Below, one piece after another: positions 5,951-16,200 of a stretch of DNA of 58,769 bases. Under the pieces are notes generated by a model. The model worked only from the letters and a program-made list of their open reading frames with translations, made no database searches and was not told the DNA's origin. Within the stretch, counting starts at the first letter, position 1. Every line of letters begins with the position of its first letter. The position numbers were made by a program, and so were the translations under genes. Source of the stretch: an uncultured bacterium (lineage in GTDB: Bacteria > Verrucomicrobiota > Kiritimatiellia > CAIKKV01 > CAITUY01). The DNA is taken from the NCBI GenBank assembly GCA_903908715.1, contig CAIVSY010000009.1, positions 1-58,769 on the forward strand, read 5' to 3'.

Positions 5951-6003
5951 GGCGAACCACTTTACGTCGCGTTCCGCGCCGAAAGTGAAGGAGAACGTTC
6001 GGC
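5951..6003 (+). other. attC11 recombination site (last recognisable)
   Basis: R'' GGCGAAC 5951-5957 differs at one base from the complement of GTTCGCA (5376-5382). R' GTTCGGC 5997-6003. The hairpin core 5958-5989 is identical to attC1 1030-1061. No matching R'' GCCGAAC with an attC fold is found further right. Confidence 0.8.
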
Positions 6004-6012
6004 TTACAGGAT

Positions 6013-6177
6013 GAACTGGATCATGCAGGCCGTGGTTGCGCTCGGCGTTGCCGCAGTCATTCCCTCAAAGGCGCCATTCTGTTGATTGCCGGACCAATCA
6101 TCGCGGTTGTCTTGGCCGCGTTTATGGCCGTGGCAACGCTGCTCCAGCTTTGCGCTTTTCACGGGATGGTCCCGTAA
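6013..6177 (+). pseudogene. Frameshifted small membrane-protein gene, cassette 12
   Basis: ATG 6013 opens a frame of 24 codons beginning MNWIMQAVVALGVAAVIP, ending at a TGA near 6085. A different frame through the same stretch continues with a long hydrophobic run (ILLIAGPIIAVVLAAFMAVA) to TAA 6175-6177. Together they would make a ~54-residue two-helix membrane protein if a one-base shift near 6055-6062 were corrected. It is either a decayed cassette gene or a sequencing error. The start position ten nt after the attC11 R' box is normal for a cassette gene. Confidence 0.45.
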
Positions 6178-6186
6178 AGATCCTCC

Positions 6187-6215
6187 TTGCCTCAAAATGT
6201 GGGCGGCAATACATT
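6187..6215 (+). promoter_or_regulatory. Putative brnTA promoter
   Basis: TTGCCT 6187-6192, 17-nt spacer, TACATT 6210-6215, seven nt before the brnT start. AATGT 6196-6200 and ACATT 6211-6215 form an inverted repeat overlapping the -10, a plausible BrnA binding site. Confidence 0.5.
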
Positions 6216-6221
6216 AGCATT

Positions 6222-6512
6222 ATGACTGAGATGTGCTTTGCATGGGATGAGGCCAAAGCCGAGGAGAACGGGCGCAAGCACGGCATCTCGTTTGAGGAAG
6301 CCTCGACGATCCTCGCCGACGAGAACGCCCGGTTGAAACATGGTCCTGACCGCTCCCAGGAAGAGGGCTGGTTTCTTCTACTCGGTCCCAGCGCCCGGCT
6401 GCGGCTACTGCTCGTGTGCGATGCCCGCCGCGAGAATGACGAGGTGATCCGGATCATCTCGGCGCGCAAGGCAACACCAAACGGAAGCGGACAATACGGG
6501 AGTTACTCGTGA
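6222..6512 (+). CDS. brnT: BrnT-family ribonuclease toxin
   Basis: The protein has 96 residues from ATG 6222. The BrnT (DUF497) pattern is present: FAWDEAKAEENGRKHGISFEEA, a middle strand LLLVCDARRENDEVIRIISARKAT, with the conserved K-H-G-(I/V)-S-F-E-E-A block. BrnT is an RNase with a RelE-like fold that inhibits translation. The toxin-first gene order (toxin then antitoxin) is the normal brnTA order. It sits after the last attC, so it is either in the last cassette or on the host side of the boundary. Confidence 0.85.
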   Translation: MTEMCFAWDEAKAEENGRKHGISFEEASTILADENARLKHGPDRSQEEGWFLLLGPSARLRLLLVCDARRENDEVIRIISARKATPNGSGQYGSYS

Positions 6513-6721
6513 GAAGAGAATACGACTTCACCGACTCGGTTCGGAACCCCTACGCCAAGCGCCTCCGCAAGCAGGTGACCATGCGCTTGGGCACGGATGT
6601 GATCGCGTACTTCAAGGCCCTGGCTCGCGAAACCGGATTGCCCTACCAGAACTTGATTAACCTCTACCTGAGCGAGTGCGCGCATTCTGGCAAGAAACTG
6701 GCTCTCAAGTGGGCATCATGA
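6509..6721 (+). CDS. brnA: BrnA-family antitoxin
   Basis: The protein has 70 residues, starting with GTG 6509 and overlapping brnT by four nt. The C-terminal block KQVTMRLGTDVIAYFKALARETGLPYQNLINLYL is the ribbon-helix-helix segment of BrnA antitoxins, which repress brnTA and neutralise BrnT. Its stop overlaps the start of the dCMP deaminase gene (ATGATG at 6718), so the chromosomal gene downstream may be cotranscribed with the toxin-antitoxin pair. Confidence 0.82.
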   Translation: MRREYDFTDSVRNPYAKRLRKQVTMRLGTDVIAYFKALARETGLPYQNLINLYLSECAHSGKKLALKWAS

Positions 6722-7188
6722 TGGCGCAGGACCACCGCTCTTCTCTGGTTCGGCCTGACTGGGATCACTATTTCATGGAGATCGCGACCGTGGTGGCCCG
6801 GCGTGGCAACTGTTCCCGCCGGCAGGTGGCGGCGGTGATTGTCAAGGACCAGCGGATCATCTCCACCGGCTACAACGGAACGCCCCGCGGCGTGCCGAAC
6901 TGTTGCGAGGGCGGATGTGCGCGCTGCGCCTCGGATGTGCCGTCCGGTTCCGATCTGGGTGAATGCATTTGTTCTCATGCGGAGGAGAATGCCATCACAC
7001 AGGCGGCGTATCACGGGATCGCGTTGCGTGGCGCCACGTTGTATTCGACCCTGAGCCCGTGCCTGATCTGTGCCAAGATGATCATCAATGCCGGGATCAC
7101 GGAAGTGGTCTATGAGAAGGAGTACGAGTTCAACGAGCAGACCCGCTCGCTTCTGCACCAGGCCGGAGTGCGGTACCGTAAACTGTAG
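6718..7188 (+). CDS. dCMP deaminase (zinc-dependent deoxycytidylate deaminase)
   Basis: The protein has 156 residues from ATG 6718 (ATG 6721 equally possible). It converts dCMP to dUMP for dTTP synthesis. The catalytic zinc site is visible: H87-A88-E89 and P114-C115..C118. A second cysteine-rich insert (NCCEGGCARC, CICSHAEEN) carries the structural zinc typical of dCMP deaminases and ComE proteins. Length and motifs are complete. It converges with the sugar-nucleotide gene at 7213 after a 24-nt gap. First clear housekeeping gene right of the integron. Confidence 0.88.
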   Translation: MMAQDHRSSLVRPDWDHYFMEIATVVARRGNCSRRQVAAVIVKDQRIISTGYNGTPRGVPNCCEGGCARCASDVPSGSDLGECICSHAEENAITQAAYHGIALRGATLYSTLSPCLICAKMIINAGITEVVYEKEYEFNEQTRSLLHQAGVRYRKL

Positions 7189-7212
7189 GGGTTTCCTGAA
7201 GACGACCGGCGG

Positions 7213-8172
7213 TCAGGCCGTTCCTGCCAGCTTCTTCCTGAAGTATTCGATGGTAGAGACCAGTCCCTTTTCCAGCGTGATCGTCGGCTGCCATCCGAGT
7301 TTTTCCCTGGCCAGTGTGATGTCCGGCTGCCGTTGCCGGGGGTCATCCGGAGGCAGAGGCTTGTGGACGATCGCGGAAGAGGAGCCGGAGAGGGTAATGA
7401 TCTTGTCCGCCAGTTCCCTCATGGTGAACTCACCCGGATTTCCGAGGTTCACGGGACCCGTGAAATCCCCGGGGGTGTTCATCAGGCGGAGGAATCCCTC
7501 GATCAGGTCATCGACATAGCAAAACGACCGCGTCTGCGTTCCGTCGCCATAGAGTGTGATCGGCTCATTTTTCAGTGCCTGAACGATGAAATTCGACACC
7601 ACGCGACCGTCGTTCGGGTGCATCCGGGGGCCGTAGGTATTGAAGATGCGTGCGACCTTGATGCTGACATGGTGCTGTCGGTAATAATCGAAGAAGAGCG
7701 TCTCAGCGCAACGCTTGCCCTCATCATAGCAGGCCCTGAAACCGATTGGATTGACATGGCCCCAGTAGTCTTCCCGCTGGGGGTGGACCTTCGGGTCGCC
7801 ATAGACCTCGCTGGTGGAGGCCTGGAAGATTCTCGCGCGGACGCGCTTGGCGAGACCGAGCATATTGATCGCGCCGTGCACGCTGGTCTTGGTTGTCTGC
7901 ACGGGGTCGTACTGGTAATGGATTGGCGAGGCCGGGCAGGCGAGGTTGTAGATTTCGTCGACCTCGACATAGAGGGGGAAGGTGACGTCATGGCGCATGA
8001 ATTCGAAATAGGGGTTTGCAAGCAGATGGCGGATATTATCCTTGGACCCGGTGAATAGATTATCGGCGCAGATGACCTCATTTCCCTCCCGAAGCAATCG
8101 TTCGCAGAGATGGGAGCCCAGGAATCCGGCGCCGCCGGTGACGAGAATCCGCTTGGTATGGCACGAACGCAT
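7213..8172 (-). CDS. UDP-glucuronate decarboxylase-like SDR (UDP-xylose synthase family)
   Basis: The protein has 319 residues from ATG 8172, preceded by AGGAGAG. It is an extended short-chain dehydrogenase: NAD-binding [16 protein letters not shown] at residues ~12-27, [10 protein letters not shown] with the catalytic Ser/Thr, and the Y-x3-K pair in [11 protein letters not shown]. Conserved [11 protein letters not shown] and [18 protein letters not shown] are characteristic of UDP-glucuronate decarboxylases, which make UDP-xylose for surface polysaccharides. An open frame continues upstream to 8322 but enters the mfd gene. A closely related dTDP-glucose dehydratase activity is a less likely alternative. 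Confidence 0.87.
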   Translation of the reverse strand: MRSCHTKRILVTGGAGFLGSHLCERLLREGNEVICADNLFTGSKDNIRHLLANPYFEFMRHDVTFPLYVEVDEIYNLACPASPIHYQYDPVQTTKTSVHGAINMLGLAKRVRARIFQASTSEVYGDPKVHPQREDYWGHVNPIGFRACYDEGKRCAETLFFDYYRQHHVSIKVARIFNTYGPRMHPNDGRVVSNFIVQALKNEPITLYGDGTQTRSFCYVDDLIEGFLRLMNTPGDFTGPVNLGNPGEFTMRELADKIITLSGSSSAIVHKPLPPDDPRQRQPDITLAREKLGWQPTITLEKGLVSTIEYFRKKLAGTA

Positions 8173-8242
8173 GAGAGCTCTCCTGTTGATTGCTTTCAGG
8201 CCCGGATCATAGGGATGGTCCACAAAGGAGTAAAGAAAATGT

Positions 8243-11200
8243 CTAGGACAGCCGCTGCCGGGCGGTTGTCGCTTGCACAGGAGTCTCCGGTGTATGCGGA
8301 ACGGCGGGCAGTCGCCGGACATGGGCGAGGAGTTCCTTCAGGGCGGGATCGGGTCCGGAGGCACGGATGCGCGGGAACCGGCCGTCGCGCATCAGGTATT
8401 CCCCGCCGCGTTTCAGCATGATCTTGCCTTGCTCGATTTGGACCGAGGTGATCCCCCGGGCGGCCGCCAGGATACGCAGTTCCGTGAGGTGGAGAAGCCG
8501 CTCGCATTCCGGCGGGACTGGTCCGAAGCGATCCCGGAATGTCGCCCGGAGTGTCTTGACTTCGTCCACGAATCCGGCTTCGGCGATGCGCCGGTACATT
8601 CCGACCCGGAGGCGCTCATCCTCGATGTACGTCGGCGGGATGATCGCGACATGGGGGGCACCGGAATCGGAAGGGGACAGGCTGATGAAATCGAGCGTGA
8701 CATCCAGATCGATCAACGGCGGCAGGGGATCGCCGCGTTTCCGGGCAATGGTCCGGCGCAGGAGCTGGCAGTAGAGGCCGAATCCGACGGCGGCGATATG
8801 GCCGCTTTGTTCGGAACCCAGCATATTGCCCGCCCCGCGGATCTCGAGATCCCGCATGGCCAGCCGGAAGCCCGCGCCGGCGCCCGAATACTGCGTGATA
8901 GCCTGGATCCGCCTGCGCGCGAGCGGGTCCATCCGGGACTGGGCCGGCAGAAGCATGTAGGCGTAGGCCTTGTGCTTCGATCGTCCGACCCTGCCCCGGA
9001 GCTGGTACAGGTCGGCCAGGCCGAACCGGTCGGCGCGGTCGATAAGGATGGTGTTTGCATTGGGGACATCCAGTCCGCTCTCGATGATGGTTGTACTCAG
9101 CAGGACATCGAATTCCCCGTTGGCAAAACGGCGCATCACGTCGGACAGTGCGCCGGGAGGCATGCGCCCGTGAGCGATTTCAAAGGAAGCCTCCGGCACC
9201 AGCCGCTGGAGCCGGTCCAGCAGCCGGCCGATGGACTGGATCCGATTATGGAGGAAGAAGACCTGGCCTTCGCGGTTCAATTCCCGCAGGATTGCTTCGC
9301 GGACAAGGGCATCCGAGAAGGGTGCCACGAGGGTGTCCACGGCCAGCCGTTCCTGCGGCGGAGTCTGGATCGTGCTGAGGTCCCGGGCACCGGTGAGGCT
9401 CATGTACAGCGTACGCGGGATGGGCGTGGCGGTGAGGGTCAGCACATCGACCATGCGGCGGATATGCTTGAAGCGCTCCTTGTGCAGGACCCCGAAGCGC
9501 TGTTCCTCGTCGATGACCACCAGGCCGAGATCGTGGAACACGATTCCCGGCTGTAACAGGGAATGGGTGCCGATGACGATATCCACTGTGCCGTCCGCCA
9601 GACCCGCAAGGATGTCGGAATTCTCCTGCCGTGTGCCGAAGCGGCTCAGCATCTCGATCCGGACCGGGAATGGGGCGATGCGCTCCATGAAGGTTTGGAA
9701 ATGCTGTTGGGCCAGGACCGTCGTGGGAACCAGGACGGCGACCTGCTTGCCGGCCATCACGGACTTGAAGGCGGCGCGGACGGCGACTTCCGTCTTTCCG
9801 TATCCCGCATCCCCGCAGAGCAGGCGGTCCATGGGCCGTGTGGTTTCCATGTCGCGCTTGACCTCGACGATCGCGGATTCCTGGTCGCGGGTTTCCTCGT
9901 ACAGGAAGGCGTTTTCCAGCTCATGCTGCCAGGCGGAATCGGGAGGGTGTGCGAATCCGGTCTGTGAATCGCGGGCCGCCTGCGTTTCCAGGAGGCTGCC
10001 GGCAAGATCCTCGATGGCCTTTTCCGCCGCCTGCTTCTCGCGGTCCCATCGTTTCCCGCCCAGTTGGTGGAGTGGGATGCCGCGCTTTCCGACCCCCACG
10101 TAGCGGGTCAGGAGGTGGGCCTGGGCGACGGGGACGTATAGACGGGCCTCGTCGGCGTATTCGATGGCCAGAGCCTCCTGCAACTGTCCGCCAACGGTGA
10201 TCTCGCGGAGACCGAGATAGCGGCCGACCCCGTGCTGTATGTGAACCACGACGTCGCCGGGCTCCATATCGGTCCAGTCGCTGATGCGTGCGCCGGAGGG
10301 GAGCGCTGTTGCGGATGTGGTGCGCTTGCGCCGGACCTTGCGTCCGTACAAGTCAGATTCGGAGATGACGGAAAAGGGGGGATCCTGGCAGATGAAACCA
10401 CAGGTGAGCGGTGCGATTTCGATCGTGGCCGATGCATCCGGCAGGAGGGGGCCATACACGTCGGTGAACCGGTCGCGGGTTCCCTGCGTGTCGAAACAGA
10501 GGAAGACGCGGGTGCCGGCCGCGGCGTGTGCGCCGAGCGACTGCAGGAACCGCGTTCTTGCCTGTTCGAGCACATCCGGGTGGAGGCCGCGGCGGCCGGC
10601 TTCGGTGACCACGGGCTGGATCGGCAGGATTCCGGGGTCAAAGGTTTCGCAGGGTTCCTCGGCGTGGGAGGAGAGGAAGACGCGGCGCGGGCGAGTGGCG
10701 GCGCGGGCCCGGATGCCCGCAAAGGAAGTGGTCCACCCGGCGGCGTTGGATTCCCTGAGTGTGGTCTCATACATTTCCGCATGGCGGCGGATGGATTCAT
10801 AATCCGACCAGAAAAGGACGGTATTGGGCGGCATGTGATCCAGGATCGTGGTGCCGTTGGACGCCGAGTCCCGGAGGAGATTCCATTCGCCGGGCGGGGG
10901 AAGGCTGACCGCATCCGTATTACCGGTTGATTGCTGCTCGACCGGGTCGAAAAAGCGGATGGTCTCGACTTGCGACCCGAGGAACTCCACACGCAAAGGG
11001 AGCCTTGAAGGCAGTGGCCAGACATCCAGAATACCGCCGCGCCGGGAGGCCTCGCCCGCAGCCTGGACTTCCGGTCCGAAGGCATATCCGGCCTTTTCCA
11101 GACGCAGGGTCAACTCAGGCAGATCGGCTTCGTCGCCAGTATGGAGGACGAGGCTCCTTTCCTGCAAGACGGCTGGAGTGAGGGTGGATTCCATCAGAGC

Positions 11201-11572
11201 CTGACCGCAGGTGGCGATCATGCGCGGGGCCGGATCGGAAAGCGTTTGCAGTATGCCGAGGCGGAGCCCCGTAGTCTCTACGGTTGGCGGGGCGGATCGT
11301 TCGCCGGGGATCACTTCCCAGCTTGGGAAGAGCAGGGGAGGCGGTGTCTCCGGCGGGCAAAGCGTCTGCAGGTCGCGGAAGATCTCGTCGAGGCTTCGTG
11401 GGCCGTCGGTTACAAACAGGACGGTGCAGCCGGAGGATTGGAGGAGATGCCAGGCCATCCAGGCGCTCGCGGCGGGTGGGAGGTCGGGGATAAAGAGGGG
11501 CAGACCGCCTTCCTTGAGTTCCGGCAGGCGTTGCTGGAACCTTCGGAGAATCGTGGGATTCCAAAGTTGCAT
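8243..11572 (-). CDS. mfd: Transcription-repair coupling factor Mfd
   Basis: The protein has about 1109 residues. It removes RNA polymerase stalled at lesions and recruits UvrA. Domains in order: UvrB-like N-terminal region (residues ~1-350), CarD-like polymerase-interaction domain (~435-500, with [21 protein letters not shown]), a RecG-type helicase with Walker [11 protein letters not shown] near 588 and DEEQ box [11 protein letters not shown] near 687, [20 protein letters not shown], and the C-terminal TRCF domain. ATG 11572 starts the usual MQLWNP N-terminus; a GTG at 11590 is possible. It lies 42 nt downstream of rpoN and may be in the same transcript. Confidence 0.95.
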   Translation of the reverse strand: MQLWNPTILRRFQQRLPELKEGGLPLFIPDLPPAASAWMAWHLLQSSGCTVLFVTDGPRSLDEIFRDLQTLCPPETPPPLLFPSWEVIPGERSAPPTVETTGLRLGILQTLSDPAPRMIATCGQALMESTLTPAVLQERSLVLHTGDEADLPELTLRLEKAGYAFGPEVQAAGEASRRGGILDVWPLPSRLPLRVEFLGSQVETIRFFDPVEQQSTGNTDAVSLPPPGEWNLLRDSASNGTTILDHMPPNTVLFWSDYESIRRHAEMYETTLRESNAAGWTTSFAGIRARAATRPRRVFLSSHAEEPCETFDPGILPIQPVVTEAGRRGLHPDVLEQARTRFLQSLGAHAAAGTRVFLCFDTQGTRDRFTDVYGPLLPDASATIEIAPLTCGFICQDPPFSVISESDLYGRKVRRKRTTSATALPSGARISDWTDMEPGDVVVHIQHGVGRYLGLREITVGGQLQEALAIEYADEARLYVPVAQAHLLTRYVGVGKRGIPLHQLGGKRWDREKQAAEKAIEDLAGSLLETQAARDSQTGFAHPPDSAWQHELENAFLYEETRDQESAIVEVKRDMETTRPMDRLLCGDAGYGKTEVAVRAAFKSVMAGKQVAVLVPTTVLAQQHFQTFMERIAPFPVRIEMLSRFGTRQENSDILAGLADGTVDIVIGTHSLLQPGIVFHDLGLVVIDEEQRFGVLHKERFKHIRRMVDVLTLTATPIPRTLYMSLTGARDLSTIQTPPQERLAVDTLVAPFSDALVREAILRELNREGQVFFLHNRIQSIGRLLDRLQRLVPEASFEIAHGRMPPGALSDVMRRFANGEFDVLLSTTIIESGLDVPNANTILIDRADRFGLADLYQLRGRVGRSKHKAYAYMLLPAQSRMDPLARRRIQAITQYSGAGAGFRLAMRDLEIRGAGNMLGSEQSGHIAAVGFGLYCQLLRRTIARKRGDPLPPLIDLDVTLDFISLSPSDSGAPHVAIIPPTYIEDERLRVGMYRRIAEAGFVDEVKTLRATFRDRFGPVPPECERLLHLTELRILAAARGITSVQIEQGKIMLKRGGEYLMRDGRFPRIRASGPDPALKELLAHVRRLPAVPHTPETPVQATTARQRLS

Positions 11573-11614
11573 GGCAGTATTACGGTGCACTCCCTGTCGG
11601 CTTGCACCGGAACG

Positions 11615-13051
11615 TTACCCGTATTTGCGTCGCATATGGGAAGGGGCAATCTTGAGAGCAATCCGGTACTTGGCCACGGTGCGGCGGGCAATATGGATGC
11701 CTTGCCGGGTGAGGATTTCCAGCAGCTCCTGGTCGGAGAGCGGATGTGCAGGATCCTCGTTTGCAACCAGGTTTTCGATGGCGTCCTTGACTGTCTTGTT
11801 GGAAACGACGCTGCCATCGTGCGTACGCAAGCCCGGGGTGAAGAAATACTTCATGTCAAAAACCCCTTGCGGGGTCTGGATGTGCTTTCCGGCGACGGCC
11901 CGGCTGACGGTCGTCTCGTGCAGGCCCACTACATTTGCCACATCCGCCATGGTCAAGGGCTTGAGGTGCTTGATCCCATGGTCCAGGAAGTCCGTCTGGA
12001 CCCGCACGATCTCGGAGGCGATCTTGTAGATGGTCTGCTGCCGCTGGTAGATGCTCTTGATCAAGAAGGCGCTTGAGCGGATCCGTTCTTCGATGTAATC
12101 CCGCACTTCCTTTCCCGTGGAGTCATCGTGCATCAGGGAGCGGTATTGCTTGCTGATGCGGAGACGCGGCAGGTCGTCGTCATTCATGATCACCACGTAG
12201 TGACCGTCCACCCGCTTGACGAGAACTTCCGGGGTGATATAGGCGGACAGTTCGTGGCTGTAAGCGCGACCTGGTTTCGGTTCGAGGGTGGCGATAAAGG
12301 TGGCGGTGGATTCGACTTCCTCGACGGAGACCTTCAGGAACTTGGCGATTTCCTGCATTTTCCGCTGGGCGAGGCGGTCCAGGTGGCTCTCCACGAGCCG
12401 TGAGGCGAGGGTGTCGTGCTTGCCGAGGCGCTCAAGCTGGATCATCAGGCATTCCCGGAGATCCCGTGCGCCGACCCCGGGCGGATCGAAATCATGGATG
12501 ACATGGATCAGATCCTGCAGGTGCTGGATGTCGGCACCGGAGGAAACGGCCAAATCGTCGATGGAACTGGTGAGGTATCCGTCGTCGTTGATGTTCCCGA
12601 TGATCATTTCCCCGAGTGCCCGGTCGGCTTCGTTCAACTCCGTAAGGGCCAATTGATGGATCAGGTGTTCCTGGAGGGACTCGCCCTGCGTGATTGAATC
12701 CAGCATGTAATCCCGCTTCTGGGCATCGTCGGCGGTGTAGGGCCGTCCCTCCTTCTCCTGGAAGAAATAATCGCGCCATTCATCGTCCAGGCGGGAGAGG
12801 ATCTCGAATTCCTTTCGGAAATCGAGGGACTTGCCGTCTTCGGAGGGGGCGGTCTCCGTGGCTTCAATCTCGATGTTCGGTGTATCAGCGGGGGATTCCT
12901 CCAGGGTGGGATTCTGGTCCAGTTCGGCGCGGATCAGGGCCCGCAATTCCTGGACAGGGGCCTGCAACATCTCGAGGGACTGGCGCAACTGGGGAGCGAG
13001 CACCATTTGCAGGCGCTGTTCCTGTGAAAGTTGGAGGGTTTGTGCAGCCAT
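11615..13051 (-). CDS. rpoN: RNA polymerase sigma-54 factor RpoN
   Basis: The protein has 478 residues. Region I is glutamine- and leucine-rich (LQLSQEQRLQMVLAPQLRQSL), region II is acidic, the central core-binding domain follows, and the RpoN box ARRTVAKYR is intact near the C-terminus. It recognises -24/-12 promoters and needs AAA+ activators; no such activator is encoded in this window. The start ATG 13051 is preceded by a well-spaced promoter at 13069-13097. Confidence 0.95.
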   Translation of the reverse strand: MAAQTLQLSQEQRLQMVLAPQLRQSLEMLQAPVQELRALIRAELDQNPTLEESPADTPNIEIEATETAPSEDGKSLDFRKEFEILSRLDDEWRDYFFQEKEGRPYTADDAQKRDYMLDSITQGESLQEHLIHQLALTELNEADRALGEMIIGNINDDGYLTSSIDDLAVSSGADIQHLQDLIHVIHDFDPPGVGARDLRECLMIQLERLGKHDTLASRLVESHLDRLAQRKMQEIAKFLKVSVEEVESTATFIATLEPKPGRAYSHELSAYITPEVLVKRVDGHYVVIMNDDDLPRLRISKQYRSLMHDDSTGKEVRDYIEERIRSSAFLIKSIYQRQQTIYKIASEIVRVQTDFLDHGIKHLKPLTMADVANVVGLHETTVSRAVAGKHIQTPQGVFDMKYFFTPGLRTHDGSVVSNKTVKDAIENLVANEDPAHPLSDQELLEILTRQGIHIARRTVAKYRIALKIAPSHMRRKYG

Positions 13052-13068
13052 ACGGGTCGCCTGCTGGG

Positions 13069-13097
13069 AATATAGCGGGGGGGTGCACGGGTCTCAA
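13069..13097 (-). promoter_or_regulatory. Sigma-70-type promoter for rpoN
   Basis: On the minus strand, -35 TTGAGA (13092-13097), 17-nt spacer, -10 TATATT (13069-13074), followed by the rpoN start 18 nt downstream. Confidence 0.65.
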
Positions 13098-13271
13098 GGA
13101 CAAACGGCAATCAACGGGATCATTGAGTCCGATCATTGAGTCTGCGTTCGTTCATCTTGACGTTGCAATCCGCCTGCGGTACCGTCCCTTTTTGTGCAAG
13201 CAGTTTACAGCTGTTTCCCGTATAGTATTTCCCGTTTGCCGTCGCCATTTTTCGAATAGAAGAGGGACCGT

Positions 13272-16200
13272 ATGGAAAACGAAATTCAGGGATTCAAATT
13301 CAATTGCAGCCATTGCCAGCAGCGCCTGGAGGCGCCGCTCGATATGGCAGGGGAAGCGATCAGCTGCCCGACGTGCAATCGGGAGATTGTGGTGCCCCGT
13401 CCGCCAGCATCGGCGCCACCGCCGGAACGCAAGGGTAACGGCCCGGTAATGCCCGGAGACCTGGTGCTCAAACCGCCCGTCGGTTCCAACCCGGTGCAGA
13501 AACCCAAGGCTGGTCCGACGGTCAGGAAAATGCAATTGCCCCCCCCGCAGGCTGCCAGACCTGCGGCACCCGCGAAGCCGGCAAAACGGCAGAAGCGTTT
13601 CCCGGTTGCGGCCATGGTCATCATCTTACCATTGGCGATGGCCGGCGCGCTTGGCTACCGCAGTTACGTTTCACTGACAAAGGAAGGGCGTGAGGTTTCG
13701 GCGCAGACCCTGCTGGCCAACATTCCGAACGCCGTGAAGAGCGAACAGGCATCCACGCCTGCCTCCACTCAAGGTTCGACTTTCCAGGATGAGGAGAAGT
13801 CCGCAGGTCAGTCGGTGCCCTTGACGCCGCCTTTGCGCGTGGGTGACCTTTCGGTTCGCGATTACCTTGGCCATACCTGGACCCGTGAATGCATCACGTT
13901 CCCGCTCAACGCGGCGCAATGCAAGGATGCAAGGAAAGGAATGATCCTGGTCGACGCCGACAACCGGGAGGTAGCCAGTCAGTTCACTCCCGGCAAGACT
14001 CAGGATGAAGGTTGGATTTCCGTGCAGACCGACCTTACGCCTTACCAGCGTCAATCCTATCGTTTTTCCGGAAAATCGGGTTCTGTGCCGACCGATTTGG
14101 AGGTCAGGGACACGGGGGATCAGATCCAGATTGTGAACAGCGTGACCGGGCTGCGGATCCGGAAGAGCCTGGCGGGAGATCTGGGCCCCATCGCCGGGGT
14201 TCGGCTGATGTCCGGGATCTGGACTTGCGACTCGACCTTCAAGCTGTCGGATAATGCACGTCTTGCGGGCTACACGGCCGCACTCGTGGCCAAGGGGCCT
14301 GTTTTTGCGGAAGTTGAATGCCGAGCCACTTTCGCTGACGGTGGCTGGTGGGTGATGCGGTTTCGCGTCGAGAGCGGGGAACCGGCCGTCATCGTTCATG
14401 AATCCTACGATGCGCCTCGCGCCGGTGTCTTCAACCTGGTCCTCGGAAACGAGAATTTCCGTCCCACGCATATGCTTAACCGCCACAGCGACGTGAATTG
14501 GGCCGGCGTTCAGGTTGAGGCCCTCAGCAACTTCCACCTTGAACCCTGGATCCGCTGGAACGACGGCCGCCGCGGCAACTGGCTTGCACTCTACACACCG
14601 GAGCCGGCCGGCAGTCTCAAGGACATGCTCATGATCGGCCTGTTGCGGCCCAGCCTGTGGATCAACCCTCAATGGAAAGGCAAGGCGCCCCAAGCCGGCG
14701 GGAGCGCCTCCGTCTCGATCAACAACGGCCTGGCCTCGGTCGGCCTGCCGGTGGCCGGCGGACAACGCGTCTGGATCCTTGGCGTTCTCGACAAGAGCGA
14801 GAGCATTCCATTCATCGGCAAGCGTGTCGCACCGCCGCCTCAAAAGCTCGTGATCAAGCATGGGGACATTCCTCTCAACACGGTCAAGGATTGGATCCTC
14901 GAATGGGAGGGTGATGATGACAATCACCCGGTCCTTTTTGTGAAGAAGGCCGATTTGCCCAGGCTTCGGTCGACTCTGGTCTCAGATCCCAAGGAACTGG
15001 AACGGTGGCGAAGTCAGCAGCCGGTCGACAAGTACATGCTGGATGGGCCGATCAAGGAGTTTATCGTGACCGCCGACCCGCAACTCGGCAAGCGTATGGC
15101 CGACAAGGCCGAGGAGTACCTTCAGACCTGCGTGGACTGGTACATAAAACAGGACTACCTGCTCTGTCCCGGCACGGCGCCTCATATGCAGAGCCTGATT
15201 TCGACGGTGATCAACCTAGTGGATCCGGTCTTGAGTACCCCGGCCTTTACGCCGGAACAGCGCAAGCGCTTCCTCGCCAAGCTCGCGTTCATCGGCTATA
15301 TCCTGGCCCGCGACGACTACTGGTCACCCGAACGCGGTTACAGCGGTTTCGCCAACATGACGTCGGTCGTGGCGCTGTACCGCACCGGAATCGCCTGCAT
15401 CCTGCCCTCCCACCCGATGGCCAAGAGCTGGGCGAAGCAAGGGCTTGGTCAGCTTGCGTGGCAGCTGACGGCGTGGTCCGACGAGGATGGCGGTTGGGTG
15501 GAGGCACCGCACTACGCGATGGTCAGTTTCGACCATATGCTCGCCGGCTTCACCATGGCGGCGAATGCAGGTCTGGGCGATTACTTCTACCATCCGCGCA
15601 TGCGCAAGGTGGTCGAGTGGTTTGCCGGCATCTCCACCCCGCGCGACAGCCGCTCGGGCGGATTCCGCCACCAGCCACCCATCGGCAACACCTACCCGGG
15701 CGAACCAAACGGGGTGTACGGACTCATCGCCTACATGTGGAAGGATAGGGATCCGGAATTCGCCGCCCAGATGCAGTGGCTCTTCGAACAGCACGGATCA
15801 ATCCTCGGCCTCGGGAACGGATGGAACTTCCCGGCCATGCTCGGCTACCGGTTCCAGATGGGCCAGAGCGGTGTCACACCCAAACCCGCGAAACTCGGGA
15901 GCGCCCTGTACCGCAACACCGGCGCCGTGCTCCGCAACACCATGCAGAGCGATCGCGAAACCTACCTCCACATCATCGGCGGCGGCAACCACAGCCACTA
16001 TGACTGCGACTCCGGCAGTATCATCCTCTACGGCAAGGGGCGGGTGCTGTGCGACGACTGGGGCTACTTCGGCTTGGACGGCGGGCAGAACCACAGCATG
16101 CTCGGAGGCGGAGGCATGTCCCTGGACTCCTTCGGCACCTGCGCGGCCTTTGACCAGGTTTCGGGAACCGGCAGCGGCTGGATCCGCCAGATCGGCTTTG

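Noticed and set aside
6894..6900. GCCGAAC as the closing R'' box for the cassette that opens with GTTCGGC at 5997
   Set aside because: It lies inside conserved codons of the dCMP deaminase zinc-binding region and has no attC stem or R' box after it; the match is most likely chance.
8273..9556. Long open frame on the plus strand opposite mfd
   Set aside because: It is antisense to a fully conserved Mfd helicase region; high-GC coding DNA often leaves the opposite strand open, and the product has no recognisable pattern.
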